Positions 43,127 through 52,611 of a stretch of 64,000 nucleotides of DNA are shown here, piece by piece. Numbering within the stretch: the first letter of the stretch is position 1; every line of letters starts with the position of its first letter. The position numbers were made by a program, and so were the translations under genes. The stretch covers positions 33,058 through 97,057 of the forward strand of contig WGMX01000038.1 in NCBI GenBank assembly GCA_016124855.1, read 5' to 3'. This stretch comes from Anaerolineaceae bacterium (GTDB lineage: Bacteria > Chloroflexota > Anaerolineae > Aggregatilineales > Phototrophicaceae). A model generated the notes under the pieces. The model searched no databases. It had not been told where the DNA came from and saw nothing but the letters and a program-made list of their open reading frames with translations.

Positions 43127-44992
43127 ATGCGAAAATATTTGTGGGCGATTTTGATCAGCCTGTGCTTTAGTGCGTCGATTAACAGAACCGCAGCACAAAA
43201 TCAGCCGCGCGAACAGATCAAAAGTATCAAGAGTTACATCGTTTACTATGGCAAAGGTCGCTTGGATGATCTCGCCAAGTTTGATCTGGCGATTATTCAG
43301 CCAGACACGCTTTCGAAAGATGAACTCAAGCAACTACATGAGAAAGGCACGCTGGTCGTTTCTTATCTCAGTGTGGGCGAGGCTGAACCGGGGCGTGAAT
43401 GGTTTACGGATGGGCGAGTCGATCAAAAGTGGCTGCTGGGCAAAAACGAAAATTGGGGCAGCTACTTTGTGGATGCCAGCCAAAAAGGTTGGCAGGATTT
43501 GATGGTCAGCCTAACGGGCGAGTTCATCAAAAAGGGATTCGATGGTGTATTTCTGGATACCGTCGATACGGTCGATCAATTTCCGCAAACCAAGCAGGGC
43601 ATGATTGATCTCATCGACAAGCTGCGAACTGCTTATCCTGATGCGCTGCTGGTGCAAAATCGCGGTTTCTCGGTGATTGAGCAAGTGCAGCCCGAAATCG
43701 ACGCGCTAATGTTCGAAGACCTGATTACGTCTTATAACTTCACCAACAAAGAATACATTTACGCCGATAACAGCTATACCGCCGAGCAAATGGCGGCCTT
43801 GAGCAAGCGTACTGGTTTGCCCATTCTGGCGCTGGATTATGCGCCACTGGATAATTCGGCGATGGCTTACAAATCAATAGAAGCAGCTAAAAAGTACGGT
43901 TTCATTCCGGCGGTATCGGTCATTAACCTAGATGATATTCCCGATTATGGATTAAACGCCGAACCCGCTGAGGATATTCGCGTCAAGTCGCTGACCGTCG
44001 AGAGCGATGGAACCAACAATACCATCGTGACCCAGATCGAAAATATCGGCTTGAAGTCTGCGCCAAATATCGGGTTGAGTTTGACGGTTGGCGGCGAACA
44101 AATTGCCACGGCCAAATATGAAAATGTGGATATCGGGGAAATTAAAGAGTGGCGCGTGGCGTGGCAGAGTGCTAGTGAAACAGCGACGATCAAAGTTACC
44201 GCCTTTTCGGTAAATGACCGCAAGGCCGGAAACAACAACAAGACGCTGGCCTACAAAGCGACCAGCGTGGCAGTTGAACCGTTACTGCCGCCTGACCAGC
44301 AAAAACGTCGTCCGGCGGAGAACGGGCCGGATTTGGTAGCAACCGCACTGACCAAACCGCTGACGATTGATGGCGATTTAACCGATTGGGCAGATTTTCC
44401 TTGCACAAATGTGAACAGCAAAGATCAATTGTCATTTGGTGATGCCTCGTTGTGGTCAGGCGCGGATGATCTCAGCGGACGCGTGTGCTACGCATGGGAC
44501 AGCGAGAATATTTATGTGGCGATGGACATCACCGATGATGTGATTGTCCAAAAATACGAAGGCACCAATACCTGGCATGGCGATCATGTCGAGTTGTGGT
44601 TCGATACACAACTGCAATTGGATTTTGACTCGGCAACCGCCAGCGACGATGACTTCCAGTTGGGTTTGAGTCCCGGCAATTTTAAGGATGTGAAGCCGAG
44701 CATTTTCATCTGGCAGCCTGCGGTTTTGGATGATGTTTACGCCAATATCGAATATGCGGTCAAACAAACCGATAAGGGTTACAGCGCTGAATTGAAAATT
44801 CCAGCGACGGTTTTGAAGGGATTACGTTTAGCAACCGACAACGCAATTGGCGCGACCTTCGATCCCAGTGATACGGATGAGCCGACCGGAACCGATCAAG
44901 AGAATATGCTCTCGACTGCACCTCATACGCAGTGGGGTGTGCCGACACTTTGGAATAATCTGATATTGAAAGACACACCGGGTGCTGGATGA
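43127..44992 (+). CDS. Secreted GH114-like glycosidase with CARDB and CBM9-like domains
   Basis: About 621 aa. A signal peptide (1-22) is followed by a GH114/TM1410-type TIM barrel at about 30-290 (SYIVYYGKG, LVVSYLSVGEAEPGREW, GFDGVFLDTVDTVDQ, IDALMFEDL, ILALDYA). A CARDB/Ig-like domain lies at about 293-385 (TIVTQIENIGLKSAPN) and a CBM9/DOMON-like sugar-binding domain at about 395-615 (ITIDGDLTDWADFP, SENIYVAMDITDDVI, DHVELWFDT). GH114 members include endo-alpha-1,4-polygalactosaminidases. ATG 43127 has GAGGA 7 nt upstream. It is probably extracellular, releasing oligosaccharides for the importer encoded just before. Confidence 0.83.
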   Translation: MRKYLWAILISLCFSASINRTAAQNQPREQIKSIKSYIVYYGKGRLDDLAKFDLAIIQPDTLSKDELKQLHEKGTLVVSYLSVGEAEPGREWFTDGRVDQKWLLGKNENWGSYFVDASQKGWQDLMVSLTGEFIKKGFDGVFLDTVDTVDQFPQTKQGMIDLIDKLRTAYPDALLVQNRGFSVIEQVQPEIDALMFEDLITSYNFTNKEYIYADNSYTAEQMAALSKRTGLPILALDYAPLDNSAMAYKSIEAAKKYGFIPAVSVINLDDIPDYGLNAEPAEDIRVKSLTVESDGTNNTIVTQIENIGLKSAPNIGLSLTVGGEQIATAKYENVDIGEIKEWRVAWQSASETATIKVTAFSVNDRKAGNNNKTLAYKATSVAVEPLLPPDQQKRRPAENGPDLVATALTKPLTIDGDLTDWADFPCTNVNSKDQLSFGDASLWSGADDLSGRVCYAWDSENIYVAMDITDDVIVQKYEGTNTWHGDHVELWFDTQLQLDFDSATASDDDFQLGLSPGNFKDVKPSIFIWQPAVLDDVYANIEYAVKQTDKGYSAELKIPATVLKGLRLATDNAIGATFDPSDTDEPTGTDQENMLSTAPHTQWGVPTLWNNLILKDTPGAG

Positions 44993-45029
44993 TTATGATG
45001 GTCGGTTTGGATGTTTATAGGGCACCAAG

Positions 45030-45617
45030 ATGTCATTAGAAAGTGGCCTTAGCAAGCTAGTTAGTTTAGGTCTCCAAGCGAAATTGATTGGCGATTCCAT
45101 AATTGGGGCATCTAAAGTCGAATTCAATTCACTTGGTGGGATAGTATTCGAGGAAGATCCCTTTATCGTTTATCAAGATAATGAATCTGGTTTTTGGTTA
45201 GCAGCGCTCGGAGGACCCGGTCATAGTTCGACTATTCTTAAATTATCGACTTCTATTGATGACACAGTAGCTAGTTTAATTGCGTTTTTTAGGATTAAAT
45301 CGCAATCAGCGCTTTTATCAGAAAAAATACAACGATTGATTTGGGATTTGCAGAGGATTGGTTTAGCTACACAAGTACGCCAAGATGCAATTATTGAAGT
45401 ATTTTGTGAGGAAACCCAAGAGGTTAATCCTTACGAGTTTATGATTTCTCATTCTAAACAAATTATCAATCATAGCCGGAAAATAGAAATATCTGCCCTG
45501 AATGAATTTTGGTTGTTAAGAACTTTTCAAGATGTAGAACAAATCGAGGAATTATTGGTGGACGTTAATACGACCGAAAATATCATTTCTATATGTCAAA
45601 AACAGTGCAATAAATAA
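45030..45617 (+). CDS. Unknown 195-aa protein, AT-rich insert in the cassette
   Basis: I do not recognise this protein. It has no signal peptide or TM segment. The first half reads as beta-rich (IVFEEDPFIVYQDNESGFWLAALGGPG), the second half as helical with a C-terminal acidic region. This pattern resembles small immunity or chaperone-like proteins, but no motif proves it. Codon use is clearly more AT-rich than the genes on both sides, and it separates the GH114-type and GH4 genes, which suggests a later insertion. The start at 45030 lacks a good ribosome site (GGGCACCAAG). It keeps the operon orientation, with 16 nt to GH4. Confidence 0.6.
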   Translation: MSLESGLSKLVSLGLQAKLIGDSIIGASKVEFNSLGGIVFEEDPFIVYQDNESGFWLAALGGPGHSSTILKLSTSIDDTVASLIAFFRIKSQSALLSEKIQRLIWDLQRIGLATQVRQDAIIEVFCEETQEVNPYEFMISHSKQIINHSRKIEISALNEFWLLRTFQDVEQIEELLVDVNTTENIISICQKQCNK

Positions 45618-45633
45618 GCATTAGGAGTCAGGC

Positions 45634-46932
45634 ATGACGAAAATCACATTTATCGGTGCAGGCAGCATCGAGTTTACCAAGAATCTGTTGGGCGATATTC
45701 TGAGCTTTCCCGAACTGCAAGACAGTATCATCAGCTTGCATGATATTAACCCCGAACGCTTGGATACAGCCGAACGGATGGCAAAAGTCATTGCTCAAAA
45801 GTTGGGTGCATCCCCCACGATTGAGGCGCATCTCGACCGGCGTAAGGCGCTGGAAGGCGCGGATTACGCGATTAACACGATACAGGTCGGTGGATTTAAA
45901 GCCACGCTGTTGGATTTTGATATTCCGCGCAAGTATGGTGTGCTGCAAACCATCGCTGACTCGCACAGCATCGGCGGAATTTTCCGCGCCTTACGGACGA
46001 TTCCAGTGATGTTGGACATCGCCAAAGATATGGAAGAAGTTTGCCCCGGTGCGCTTTTGCTCAATTACACCAATCCGATGTCGATGTTGTGTTGGGCGGT
46101 TTTTAAGGCAACCAATGTGCCGATTGTGGGCTTGTGCCACAGCATCCAATATACGACCGAGCAGATTTCGGGTTACGCCGGAGTCAATTACGATGAGGTA
46201 ACCTACCTCGGTGCGGGTATCAATCATGTGGCGTGGATTTTGCGCTTCGAGCATCAGGGTAAGGATGTGTATCCACTGCTGCGGAAAGCCTATGAAGCAG
46301 GCAAAATTCCGGCGGAGGACTCGGTACGGGCGGAGTTATTTAACCGTTTGGGGTATTATGTGACCGAATCGTCAGAACATAACGCGGAATACTCGGCGCA
46401 TTTTATCCCGCACGTAGGCCAAATCGAGAAGTTCCACGTGCCGATTGACGAGTACATCCGGCGCAGCGAGGCCAACATCACCGAGGCCGAAGATATGCGG
46501 GAAACGTTATTGAAGGGCAAGGATTTTGAGATCGAGCGCAGCAACGAGTATGCCTCGCTGATTATTCATTCGATGGAAACCGGACAGCCGCGGGTGATCT
46601 ATGGCAATGTGCGGAACGACAAATTGATTGATAATCTCCTAGAAGGCTGCTGCGTGGAAGTGCCGTGTATGGTCGACCGCAATGGAATTCAGCCAACGCG
46701 CATCGGGTCACTGCCGCCGCAGTTAGCCGGTATGAGTCGTTTGCATCTGGCGGTGCAGGAGTTAACCGTGCGGGCGGCCTTAGAAGGTCGTCGTGATTAT
46801 GTGCATCAGGCGGCGATGCTCGATCCGTTGGTGGCGGCAATTTTGCCTCTCGATCAGATTTGGGCGATGGTGGATGAACTCATCGCAGCACATGGAAACG
46901 CCATGCCAGTGGGAATACGAAATACGGATTAA
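45634..46932 (+). CDS. GH4 family NAD-dependent glycosidase (alpha-galactosidase/alpha-glucosidase type)
   Basis: A 432-aa cytoplasmic enzyme of glycoside hydrolase family 4, which cleaves by NAD+-dependent oxidation/elimination and needs Mn2+. The Rossmann loop is ITFIGAGSIEFTKNLLGDI. NYTNPMSML, the metal Cys in GLCHSIQ and the metal His in GAGINHVAWIL are all present. YYVTESSEHNAEY is the alpha-galactosidase (MelA) style rather than the 6-phospho style. It would hydrolyse the imported alpha-linked oligosaccharide. AGGAG lies 9 nt before the ATG. Strong family call. The exact sugar is not certain. Confidence 0.9.
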   Translation: MTKITFIGAGSIEFTKNLLGDILSFPELQDSIISLHDINPERLDTAERMAKVIAQKLGASPTIEAHLDRRKALEGADYAINTIQVGGFKATLLDFDIPRKYGVLQTIADSHSIGGIFRALRTIPVMLDIAKDMEEVCPGALLLNYTNPMSMLCWAVFKATNVPIVGLCHSIQYTTEQISGYAGVNYDEVTYLGAGINHVAWILRFEHQGKDVYPLLRKAYEAGKIPAEDSVRAELFNRLGYYVTESSEHNAEYSAHFIPHVGQIEKFHVPIDEYIRRSEANITEAEDMRETLLKGKDFEIERSNEYASLIIHSMETGQPRVIYGNVRNDKLIDNLLEGCCVEVPCMVDRNGIQPTRIGSLPPQLAGMSRLHLAVQELTVRAALEGRRDYVHQAAMLDPLVAAILPLDQIWAMVDELIAAHGNAMPVGIRNTD

Positions 46933-46965
46933 CCACGGAGACACTGAGAACACAGAGAATAAGCA
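46929..46965. repeat. Dispersed leader repeat TTAACCACGGAGACACTGAG
   Basis: A fourth copy of the family, starting on the GH4 stop codon and ending just before the LivF-like ATG. As at 37.6 kb it replaces an ordinary ribosome-binding region. Confidence 0.65.
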
Positions 46966-46969
46966 GCCT

Positions 46970-47714
<745 letters not shown>

Positions 47715-47719
<5 letters not shown>

Positions 47720-47741
47720 GGGCGACAGTTGTGCGCCCGTC
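47715..47741. repeat. Short palindromic repeat GTAGGGGCGACAGTTGTGCGCCC
   Basis: An imperfect inverted repeat, GGGGCGaCa / TGtGCGCCC, overlapping the LivF stop. It has the common 'TGTAGGGGCG' dispersed-repeat style and may act as a terminator. Confidence 0.4.
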
Positions 47742-48046
47742 AGAAATCATTAGGATTTGTCCGCAATCTCAATAGTGATCCCGGTATCCCATTTTTTGGA
47801 ATCAAGTTCTTCAGCCGGATCAGTGATGTAAATGTTGTAACAGGCAGCGAAGATGTCACCGTCGTGTAGGTTTTTTTACACAAGCGCTTAACAACCGATT
47901 ATTGCTGATGAATAGGCGCATCAGACACAACCGAAAATGACTGAGTCGTAACGAAACGATGCTGTAAAGTGCCAATCTGATTATTTTGCTACAATATCAC
48001 CCCAACTAGACTTTGTTGAATTAAATATTTGAGCAAGAGAACAGCA
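47720..48046. other. 327-bp gap with a gene remnant
   Basis: It holds the palindrome at 47715-47741, a coding remnant on the minus strand (47750-47875) and AT-rich sequence before the next gene. No intact gene is present. Confidence 0.5.
47750..47875 (-). pseudogene. C-terminal coding remnant, possibly GyrI-like
   Basis: About 41 codons are open on the minus strand and end with TAA at 47750-47752. They read GDIFAACYNIYITDPAEEL, then KKWDTGITIEIAD. A YITDPAE...W.T.I ending resembles GyrI/AraC effector-binding proteins such as YdeE-type. There is no start codon, and a stop lies just upstream at 47876-47878. It is probably the tail of a deleted gene. Confidence 0.35.
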
Positions 48047-50218
48047 ATGACCCTTCCAGAATGGTATTCCCAAAATATACGCCGTTTATTTTTCGATATG
48101 CACCTGCCCGATTGGACGCAAGCCGGACAATCTGGCGGCGACCAACATGAATTACGCCACATCGCCACCCGTTTTGAGCCGGAACAATTGATTAAATCGT
48201 TTGTCAAAGCGCGGATTAACACCGCCGTGATTTTCGCCAAGTGCCAGTACGGAAACTTTTACTACAACACGAAAATTGGCCATAAACACAGCGGCTTGGG
48301 TGATCTCGATTTTTTGGGTGAGATGATCAAGCACGCCCATCAAAACAATATTCGGGTGATCGCTTACTACTCCAATATGTGGGATACCGAAGCCGCGCGG
48401 ATGTATCCCCAATGGATGGCGGAAGAAGCTGACGGTCGTTATTCCTATAACCGCTGGCCGACCATGAGCCTGCTCAGTCCGTATCGTGATCTGGTTCATT
48501 CGCATCTGACCGAACTGACTACCAATTATGAAATCGACGGCATCTGGAGTGACATCCTCAGCGACCTGCCAACTTTCGACCGTTATACCCGTGATCGATA
48601 TGAAGCGGATTTCGGAGAACAGATGCCGCGTTCATCCAAAGAAGCGGGTTGGCTCAAGATGGTACGCTGGCAGCAAGACCGCCTCTACGAATATCTTGAC
48701 GGCTGCTATCAGTTGGTCAAGCGCATCCGACCTGAAACGGCTTACATCATCAACTTTTATGGCGCACCTTACGCGCTGCCAAGCCAAGGCTTATCCTTCA
48801 AACACTTAAAGCTCTCCGATATGGGTTCGACCGAAGGCTACACCGAGTGGCAGGGCTTGATCTTCCCCGGTTTTGCCGCCCGTTATATGCGCTCAGGCAT
48901 GGATCAGAAACCGTTTGAAGTGCTTACCGGTCGGTTCGTCCATACATGGGATTTCACCGTGCGACCACTCGCCCAAATGCGTTTCGAAGCGTTTAGCGTG
49001 GTGGCGAACGGCGGCGCGGTTTCGATTGATGACGAACCCTACCAAGATGGGCAGCTTGAACCGTCTGTTTACGAGAACATCGAAAACATTTACACCGAAA
49101 TTGAGCGGCGTGAAAGTGTGCTGCATGGGGCAGAACCCCTGCGCTATGCAGCGCTGTATGTCTCCCAAAAAGTCCGCGAACTGGACGAAGTGCTGAACCG
49201 TTCCAAAACCACCTCAGGCATGATGTTGGAAAGCAGCATTAACCCCTCTGACTCGGATTTGCTTCCGGCTTGGATGGGTACATTCAAAGCACTCACCGAG
49301 GCCCATATTCCCGTTGAGATTGTGGACGACCGACCGGAAAGTTTTGCCACGGTCAGCCAATACAAAGTCGTTTACCTCTCGAATATCCTGACGCTTTCGG
49401 CGGCTGAGGGTGAGGCGTTGCGAACATTTGTGGCGAACGGTGGTGCATTGATCGCAACGGGAGCCACCTCACTTTATGACGAATGGGGAAACCGCCTGAC
49501 CAATTTCGCGCTGGCGGATTTGTTTGGCGTGGATTTTGTCAAACGCGGCGACTTCACCTTTCCTTATCTCCAAATTCACGACAGCCCGTTTACCAGCGGT
49601 CTCATCCGGCGACCACTGCCGCACTACATGGCGATGTGGGAAGTGAAAGCCAATGCCAGTGATGTGCAAGTGGCGGCGACACGGCGCAATCCGTTGATCG
49701 AAACCAGCGGACAAACCTACTATCACAACAATCAACCACCGCCAGATGTAGACACAGGCCAACCGGTAATTGTCTATCGGAGTTACGGCAAAGGGCGGGT
49801 GATCTACTGTGCGGCACTGCCCGAAAGTAATTACGCCCGCCTCGGTCATGAACCCTATCGCCGCTTGATCGCTAACATGATCACATGGGCAGCCGGAGAA
49901 CTGCCACCTGTTCGGGCAGAAGGCTTACTCAACACCGAGATTATCACCAACCGGTTGGGCAAGGATTTGATCGTACATTTAGTGTCAGGATTTCCACAGC
50001 GGGCGGTACGCTTCGGTCAGCACCGCACATCCGATACCATCGAGGAAATTGTCACTATTCCTAATGTTCGCCTGATGATTCCGGCAAGCACCTCGGCGGT
50101 CTATTGCGTTCCAAGCGGCGAAGAACTGCCGATTGTTCGTGCTTCATCTGAGGCCAGCGTCACGATTCCGTATCTGGGCGATTGGGAAACGCTGCGGCTG
50201 CTTGGGGATTTTGAATAG
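48047..50218 (+). CDS. GHL6/GH42-middle-domain glycoside hydrolase-like protein
   Basis: About 723 aa, cytoplasmic (no signal peptide). Residues 1-330 form a TIM barrel of the 'hypothetical glycosyl hydrolase 6' type (RRLFFDMHLPDWTQAG, AVIFAKCQYGNFYYNTKIGH, YEIDGIWSDIL, YIINFYGAPYAL). Residues about 390-620 resemble the beta-galactosidase trimerisation (GH42 M) domain: YKVVYLSNILTLSAAEGEALRTFVANGGALIATG. A small C-terminal beta domain follows. ATG 48047 follows AAGAGAACAGCA. A TTG at 48029 is an alternative. Activity is not established for the family. In this cassette it likely trims galactose- or fucose-type residues. Confidence 0.8.
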   Translation: MTLPEWYSQNIRRLFFDMHLPDWTQAGQSGGDQHELRHIATRFEPEQLIKSFVKARINTAVIFAKCQYGNFYYNTKIGHKHSGLGDLDFLGEMIKHAHQNNIRVIAYYSNMWDTEAARMYPQWMAEEADGRYSYNRWPTMSLLSPYRDLVHSHLTELTTNYEIDGIWSDILSDLPTFDRYTRDRYEADFGEQMPRSSKEAGWLKMVRWQQDRLYEYLDGCYQLVKRIRPETAYIINFYGAPYALPSQGLSFKHLKLSDMGSTEGYTEWQGLIFPGFAARYMRSGMDQKPFEVLTGRFVHTWDFTVRPLAQMRFEAFSVVANGGAVSIDDEPYQDGQLEPSVYENIENIYTEIERRESVLHGAEPLRYAALYVSQKVRELDEVLNRSKTTSGMMLESSINPSDSDLLPAWMGTFKALTEAHIPVEIVDDRPESFATVSQYKVVYLSNILTLSAAEGEALRTFVANGGALIATGATSLYDEWGNRLTNFALADLFGVDFVKRGDFTFPYLQIHDSPFTSGLIRRPLPHYMAMWEVKANASDVQVAATRRNPLIETSGQTYYHNNQPPPDVDTGQPVIVYRSYGKGRVIYCAALPESNYARLGHEPYRRLIANMITWAAGELPPVRAEGLLNTEIITNRLGKDLIVHLVSGFPQRAVRFGQHRTSDTIEEIVTIPNVRLMIPASTSAVYCVPSGEELPIVRASSEASVTIPYLGDWETLRLLGDFE

Positions 50219-50220
50219 GC

Positions 50221-50298
50221 ATGAACCCGATTGATTTATCAACACCCATGCTCAATTTGGTCTTTGAAGCAGAATATCATCGGCTGCAATTGAGATAA
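50221..50298 (+). CDS. Possible 25-residue small ORF
   Basis: ATG follows the GHL6-type stop by 2 nt and encodes MNPIDLSTPMLNLVFEAEYH plus five residues (RLQLR). Codon choice is plausible, but no family can be named. It could be a translated small protein or a remnant. Confidence 0.2.
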   Translation: MNPIDLSTPMLNLVFEAEYHRLQLR

Positions 50299-50314
50299 GT
50301 CAATCAGGGTGAAT

Positions 50315-50341
50315 CAAAAAGCGGCTTACACTCACCGCTTT
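50315..50341. terminator. Bidirectional terminator between the two sugar clusters
   Basis: AAAGCGG (50318-50324) / CCGCTTT (50335-50341) with a 10-nt loop. On the minus strand the stem is followed by TTGATTC after five T, suited to end the minus-strand cluster. Confidence 0.75.
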
Positions 50342-50369
50342 CTGAACTGTTCTAAAGACTATCGACTGT

Positions 50370-51227
50370 TTACCCCAACGGAATACCCAACGCCTTGATC
50401 TTCGCCGTCAGGTTGGTTTTCGCCACCGAGATTAAATTGATCGGCAGGTGTTCAATCACCACATAACCATCCGGCTTAACTTGTTGGACGCGCTTCAAAA
50501 TGGTGTCGAAATCCATCATACCCGTGCCGATCACCGTTTCGGCGATATGCACCGTGAAGCGATCTTCGGTGGTGTAATCCTTGAGGTGAACCGTCGCGAT
50601 AAACTCGCCTAGTAGGTCAAAAATTTCGTGGATCATGGGCGCAGGGTTGCAGGCAATTTGCAAATCGCCCACAAAATTACACGGATCAAGATTGATCTTC
50701 AGCCGCTTAGAACCTGTCCGTTCGATAATTTTCCGAATTCTTGCTGCCGTGTTCAAGGTAGTGGTCACATGCGTTTCCAGCACAATGTCGATGCCCAAAT
50801 CCTCGCCCGTTTCGAGGATTTCCATCAGGCTCTTGAAAAGACGTTCCTCAGTTTCGGGTTTATAGTTATCCGGATGTGGCCACCAATCGCCGCGTGGATT
50901 CATGCTAGTCGGTCGTACACCAGATTCGGGTACACCGATCTTGGCGCACAACCGTACCAGATCGCGCGCGCCTTCCACACCCGCCTTACGGATAGTCTCG
51001 TCAGGAGTCACGATGGAAGGATACGGCCCCCAAATTTGGAGGAAGGGCATTTTCTGATCGTCATAAACCGACTTCACATGATGCGCCAGCTCATCGGTAA
51101 TCGTGCTTGCCGGAACGCTCAGATGTGCGCCCACACCATGAAAGCCCAGCTCTGCTGCGAAGCGAATCTTGTTGTAATCCACGTCTGTCCAGTCGCTGTG
51201 AACCAGACCGAGAAGACCTATTTTCAT
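50370..51227 (-). CDS. Sugar phosphate isomerase/epimerase (xylose isomerase-like TIM barrel)
   Basis: A 285-aa AP-endonuclease-2/IolE-type TIM barrel. It starts MKIGLLGLVHSDWTDVDYNKI, with 'IDIVLETHVTTTLNTA' (catalytic Glu after strand 5), LKINLDPCNFVGDL (Asp/His region), FIATVHLKDYTTEDR and GTGMMDFDTILKRVQQ. These enzymes epimerise or dehydrate sugars or inosose with a divalent metal. ATG 51227 with AAGGAAA 6 nt before it is the proper start. The frame stays open further upstream without support. Last gene of the minus-strand cluster that also makes a Gfo/Idh dehydrogenase, which suggests a keto-sugar intermediate. Confidence 0.85.
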   Translation of the reverse strand: MKIGLLGLVHSDWTDVDYNKIRFAAELGFHGVGAHLSVPASTITDELAHHVKSVYDDQKMPFLQIWGPYPSIVTPDETIRKAGVEGARDLVRLCAKIGVPESGVRPTSMNPRGDWWPHPDNYKPETEERLFKSLMEILETGEDLGIDIVLETHVTTTLNTAARIRKIIERTGSKRLKINLDPCNFVGDLQIACNPAPMIHEIFDLLGEFIATVHLKDYTTEDRFTVHIAETVIGTGMMDFDTILKRVQQVKPDGYVVIEHLPINLISVAKTNLTAKIKALGIPLG

Positions 51228-51283
51228 ACTGTTTCCTTTTGTAATAGCATCACGCGAAACGGCGTTGTCTAGCACATGCCTTG

Positions 51284-51326
51284 CTCCCCTTCGCCATGAG
51301 GGAGAAGGATTTAGGATGAGGGTTAA
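51284..51326. repeat. G/C-rich intergenic hairpin repeat
   Basis: CTCCCCTTCGCC ATGAGGGAGAAGG, then ATTTAGGATGAGGGTTAA. Same repeat plan as at 38.7 and 41.3 kb, between the isomerase and tautomerase genes. Confidence 0.75.
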
Positions 51327-51335
51327 TTACTCAAT

Positions 51336-51557
51336 TTAATCCGGCGGTTGATGATTGCTGCTGGATTTCTCCAACGGCCCTTGAATCAATTTGCCGCCGC
51401 GTCCGGCATCGCCCGGTTGAATATCCTGAAAAATAATCAGCACATCCTCACGGCGGGCCGAACCATGTTCAACCAGCACTTCGGTCATCTCTTCAATGAC
51501 CTTCTTTTTCTGTTCAGGTGCCCGTCCGGGTGACCAGTAGACAATTACGGTTGGCAT
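51336..51557 (-). CDS. 4-oxalocrotonate tautomerase-family protein
   Basis: A 73-aa small tautomerase. After removal of Met the N-terminus is Pro (MPTVIVYWSPGRAPEQKKKV), the catalytic general base of this superfamily. The helix EQKKKVIEEMTEVLVEHGSA and the strand EDVLIIFQDIQ follow, as in 4-OT and YwhB-like proteins. ATG 51557 must be the start, because the catalytic Pro depends on it, and AAGGAA lies 8 nt upstream. It would interconvert keto and enol forms of a 2-oxo acid from the pathway of this cluster. The C-terminal QGPLEKSSSNHQPPD tail is longer than usual. Confidence 0.87.
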   Translation of the reverse strand: MPTVIVYWSPGRAPEQKKKVIEEMTEVLVEHGSARREDVLIIFQDIQPGDAGRGGKLIQGPLEKSSSNHQPPD

Positions 51558-51635
51558 AAAATGTTCCTTATTGAAATTCACTTGCTATTAAAAATAATCA
51601 AACACTTTCAATCTATTTTCGTATCACCCAATTGC

Positions 51636-51673
51636 TTCCCTCCCTCGTCTACGAGGGAGGGTTAGGGAGGTGG
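51636..51673. repeat. G/C-rich intergenic hairpin repeat
   Basis: TTCCCTCCCTCG / CGAGGGAGGG around TCTA, followed by TTAGGGAGGTGG. The clearest stem of the family (10 bp perfect). Confidence 0.8.
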
Positions 51674-51680
51674 TTCTGGA

Positions 51681-52547
51681 TTACCCCTTCACCGCGCCGA
51701 AGGTCAGCCCGCGCATCATATTGCGCTGCGCCAACGCCACGAAAATCAGCGCCGGAATCATCATCAAGGACGAAAGCGCCGCCATACCGCGCCAATCGCT
51801 GGTAAAGGTTTGAATGAAACCCAACAAGCCGACAGTAAACGTCTTGCCTTCGGGACTGCGCGAAATGACGCTCACGATTTGGAACTCGTTCCAACTCGCC
51901 AGAAACGCGAACACTGCCGCTGCTGCCATCCCTGACCGTGCCAGCGGCAGGTTAATCATCCAGAAGGCTTGCCAATGACTCGCGCCATCAATATAAGCCG
52001 ACTCGTCCAGATCCGCCGGAATGGTGCGGAAGAACCCGTCCATTAACCATGCGGTAAAGGGAATGTTCAAGGCTACATTGATGATAATCAGTGTTGATAA
52101 CTGGTTAAGTAATCCGAGGCTGGAAAATAACACAAATAAGGGCAGCCCCAATGCGATACCGGGAACAGCCCGCGCCAGCATCATCCCCAAAAAGAGCGTG
52201 CTGTGTCCACGAAATTTAAAACGCGAGAAAGCGTAACCGGCTGCCGTTCCTAGAACAACCGCGAAGGTCGTGCTAAACAGCGCCACAATCACCGAGTTCA
52301 GGGCATATCGTGGGATGGGTGCTTGTGTTACCATCTCTGGATTGCCGCCAAACATATTGACGTAAGCATCAAGCGTGACCTCGCGCGGTATCCACACCAC
52401 CGGATTGGCGTTGATCTCGCTGTACTGGCGAAATGAGGTCAGGACGACCCACACTGCCGGAAACAACATCACCAGCATAATCACCCACGCCAAGATATTG
52501 AGCAGGGATTGGTTTAGTTTTTTATATCGGCTGACACCAACGACCAT
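51681..52547 (-). CDS. Carbohydrate ABC transporter permease (MalG-like)
   Basis: A 288-aa CUT1 permease with six TMs. The N-terminus ILAWVIMLVMLFPAVWVVLTSF precedes the EAA loop DLDESAYIDGASHWQAFWMI, then NLPLARS. The C-terminus MMRGLTFGAVKG is typical. Partner of the next upstream permease (52612-53565). A repeat copy separates the two genes by 64 bp. It belongs to the importer of the Gfo/Idh-SDR-isomerase cluster. No ATPase is encoded in the cluster. Confidence 0.9.
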   Translation of the reverse strand: MVVGVSRYKKLNQSLLNILAWVIMLVMLFPAVWVVLTSFRQYSEINANPVVWIPREVTLDAYVNMFGGNPEMVTQAPIPRYALNSVIVALFSTTFAVVLGTAAGYAFSRFKFRGHSTLFLGMMLARAVPGIALGLPLFVLFSSLGLLNQLSTLIIINVALNIPFTAWLMDGFFRTIPADLDESAYIDGASHWQAFWMINLPLARSGMAAAAVFAFLASWNEFQIVSVISRSPEGKTFTVGLLGFIQTFTSDWRGMAALSSLMMIPALIFVALAQRNMMRGLTFGAVKG

Positions 52548-52555
52548 ATTCGCAA

Positions 52556-52606
52556 ATCCTCACCCCCCGACCCCTCTCCATTACATGGCAGAGGGGAGAA
52601 AAACAG
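52556..52606. repeat. G/C-rich intergenic hairpin repeat
   Basis: AATCCTCACCCCCCGACCCC, then TCTCCATTACATGGCAGAGGGGAGA. The stem is CCCCTCTCC/GGAGAGGGG-like, positioned between two permease genes of the same operon. Confidence 0.75.
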
Positions 52607-52611
52607 GGTTA

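Noticed and set aside
50628..51272. 214-aa plus-strand ORF opposite the TIM-barrel isomerase
   Set aside because: It mirrors a well-supported isomerase gene, and no domain or ribosome site is visible.
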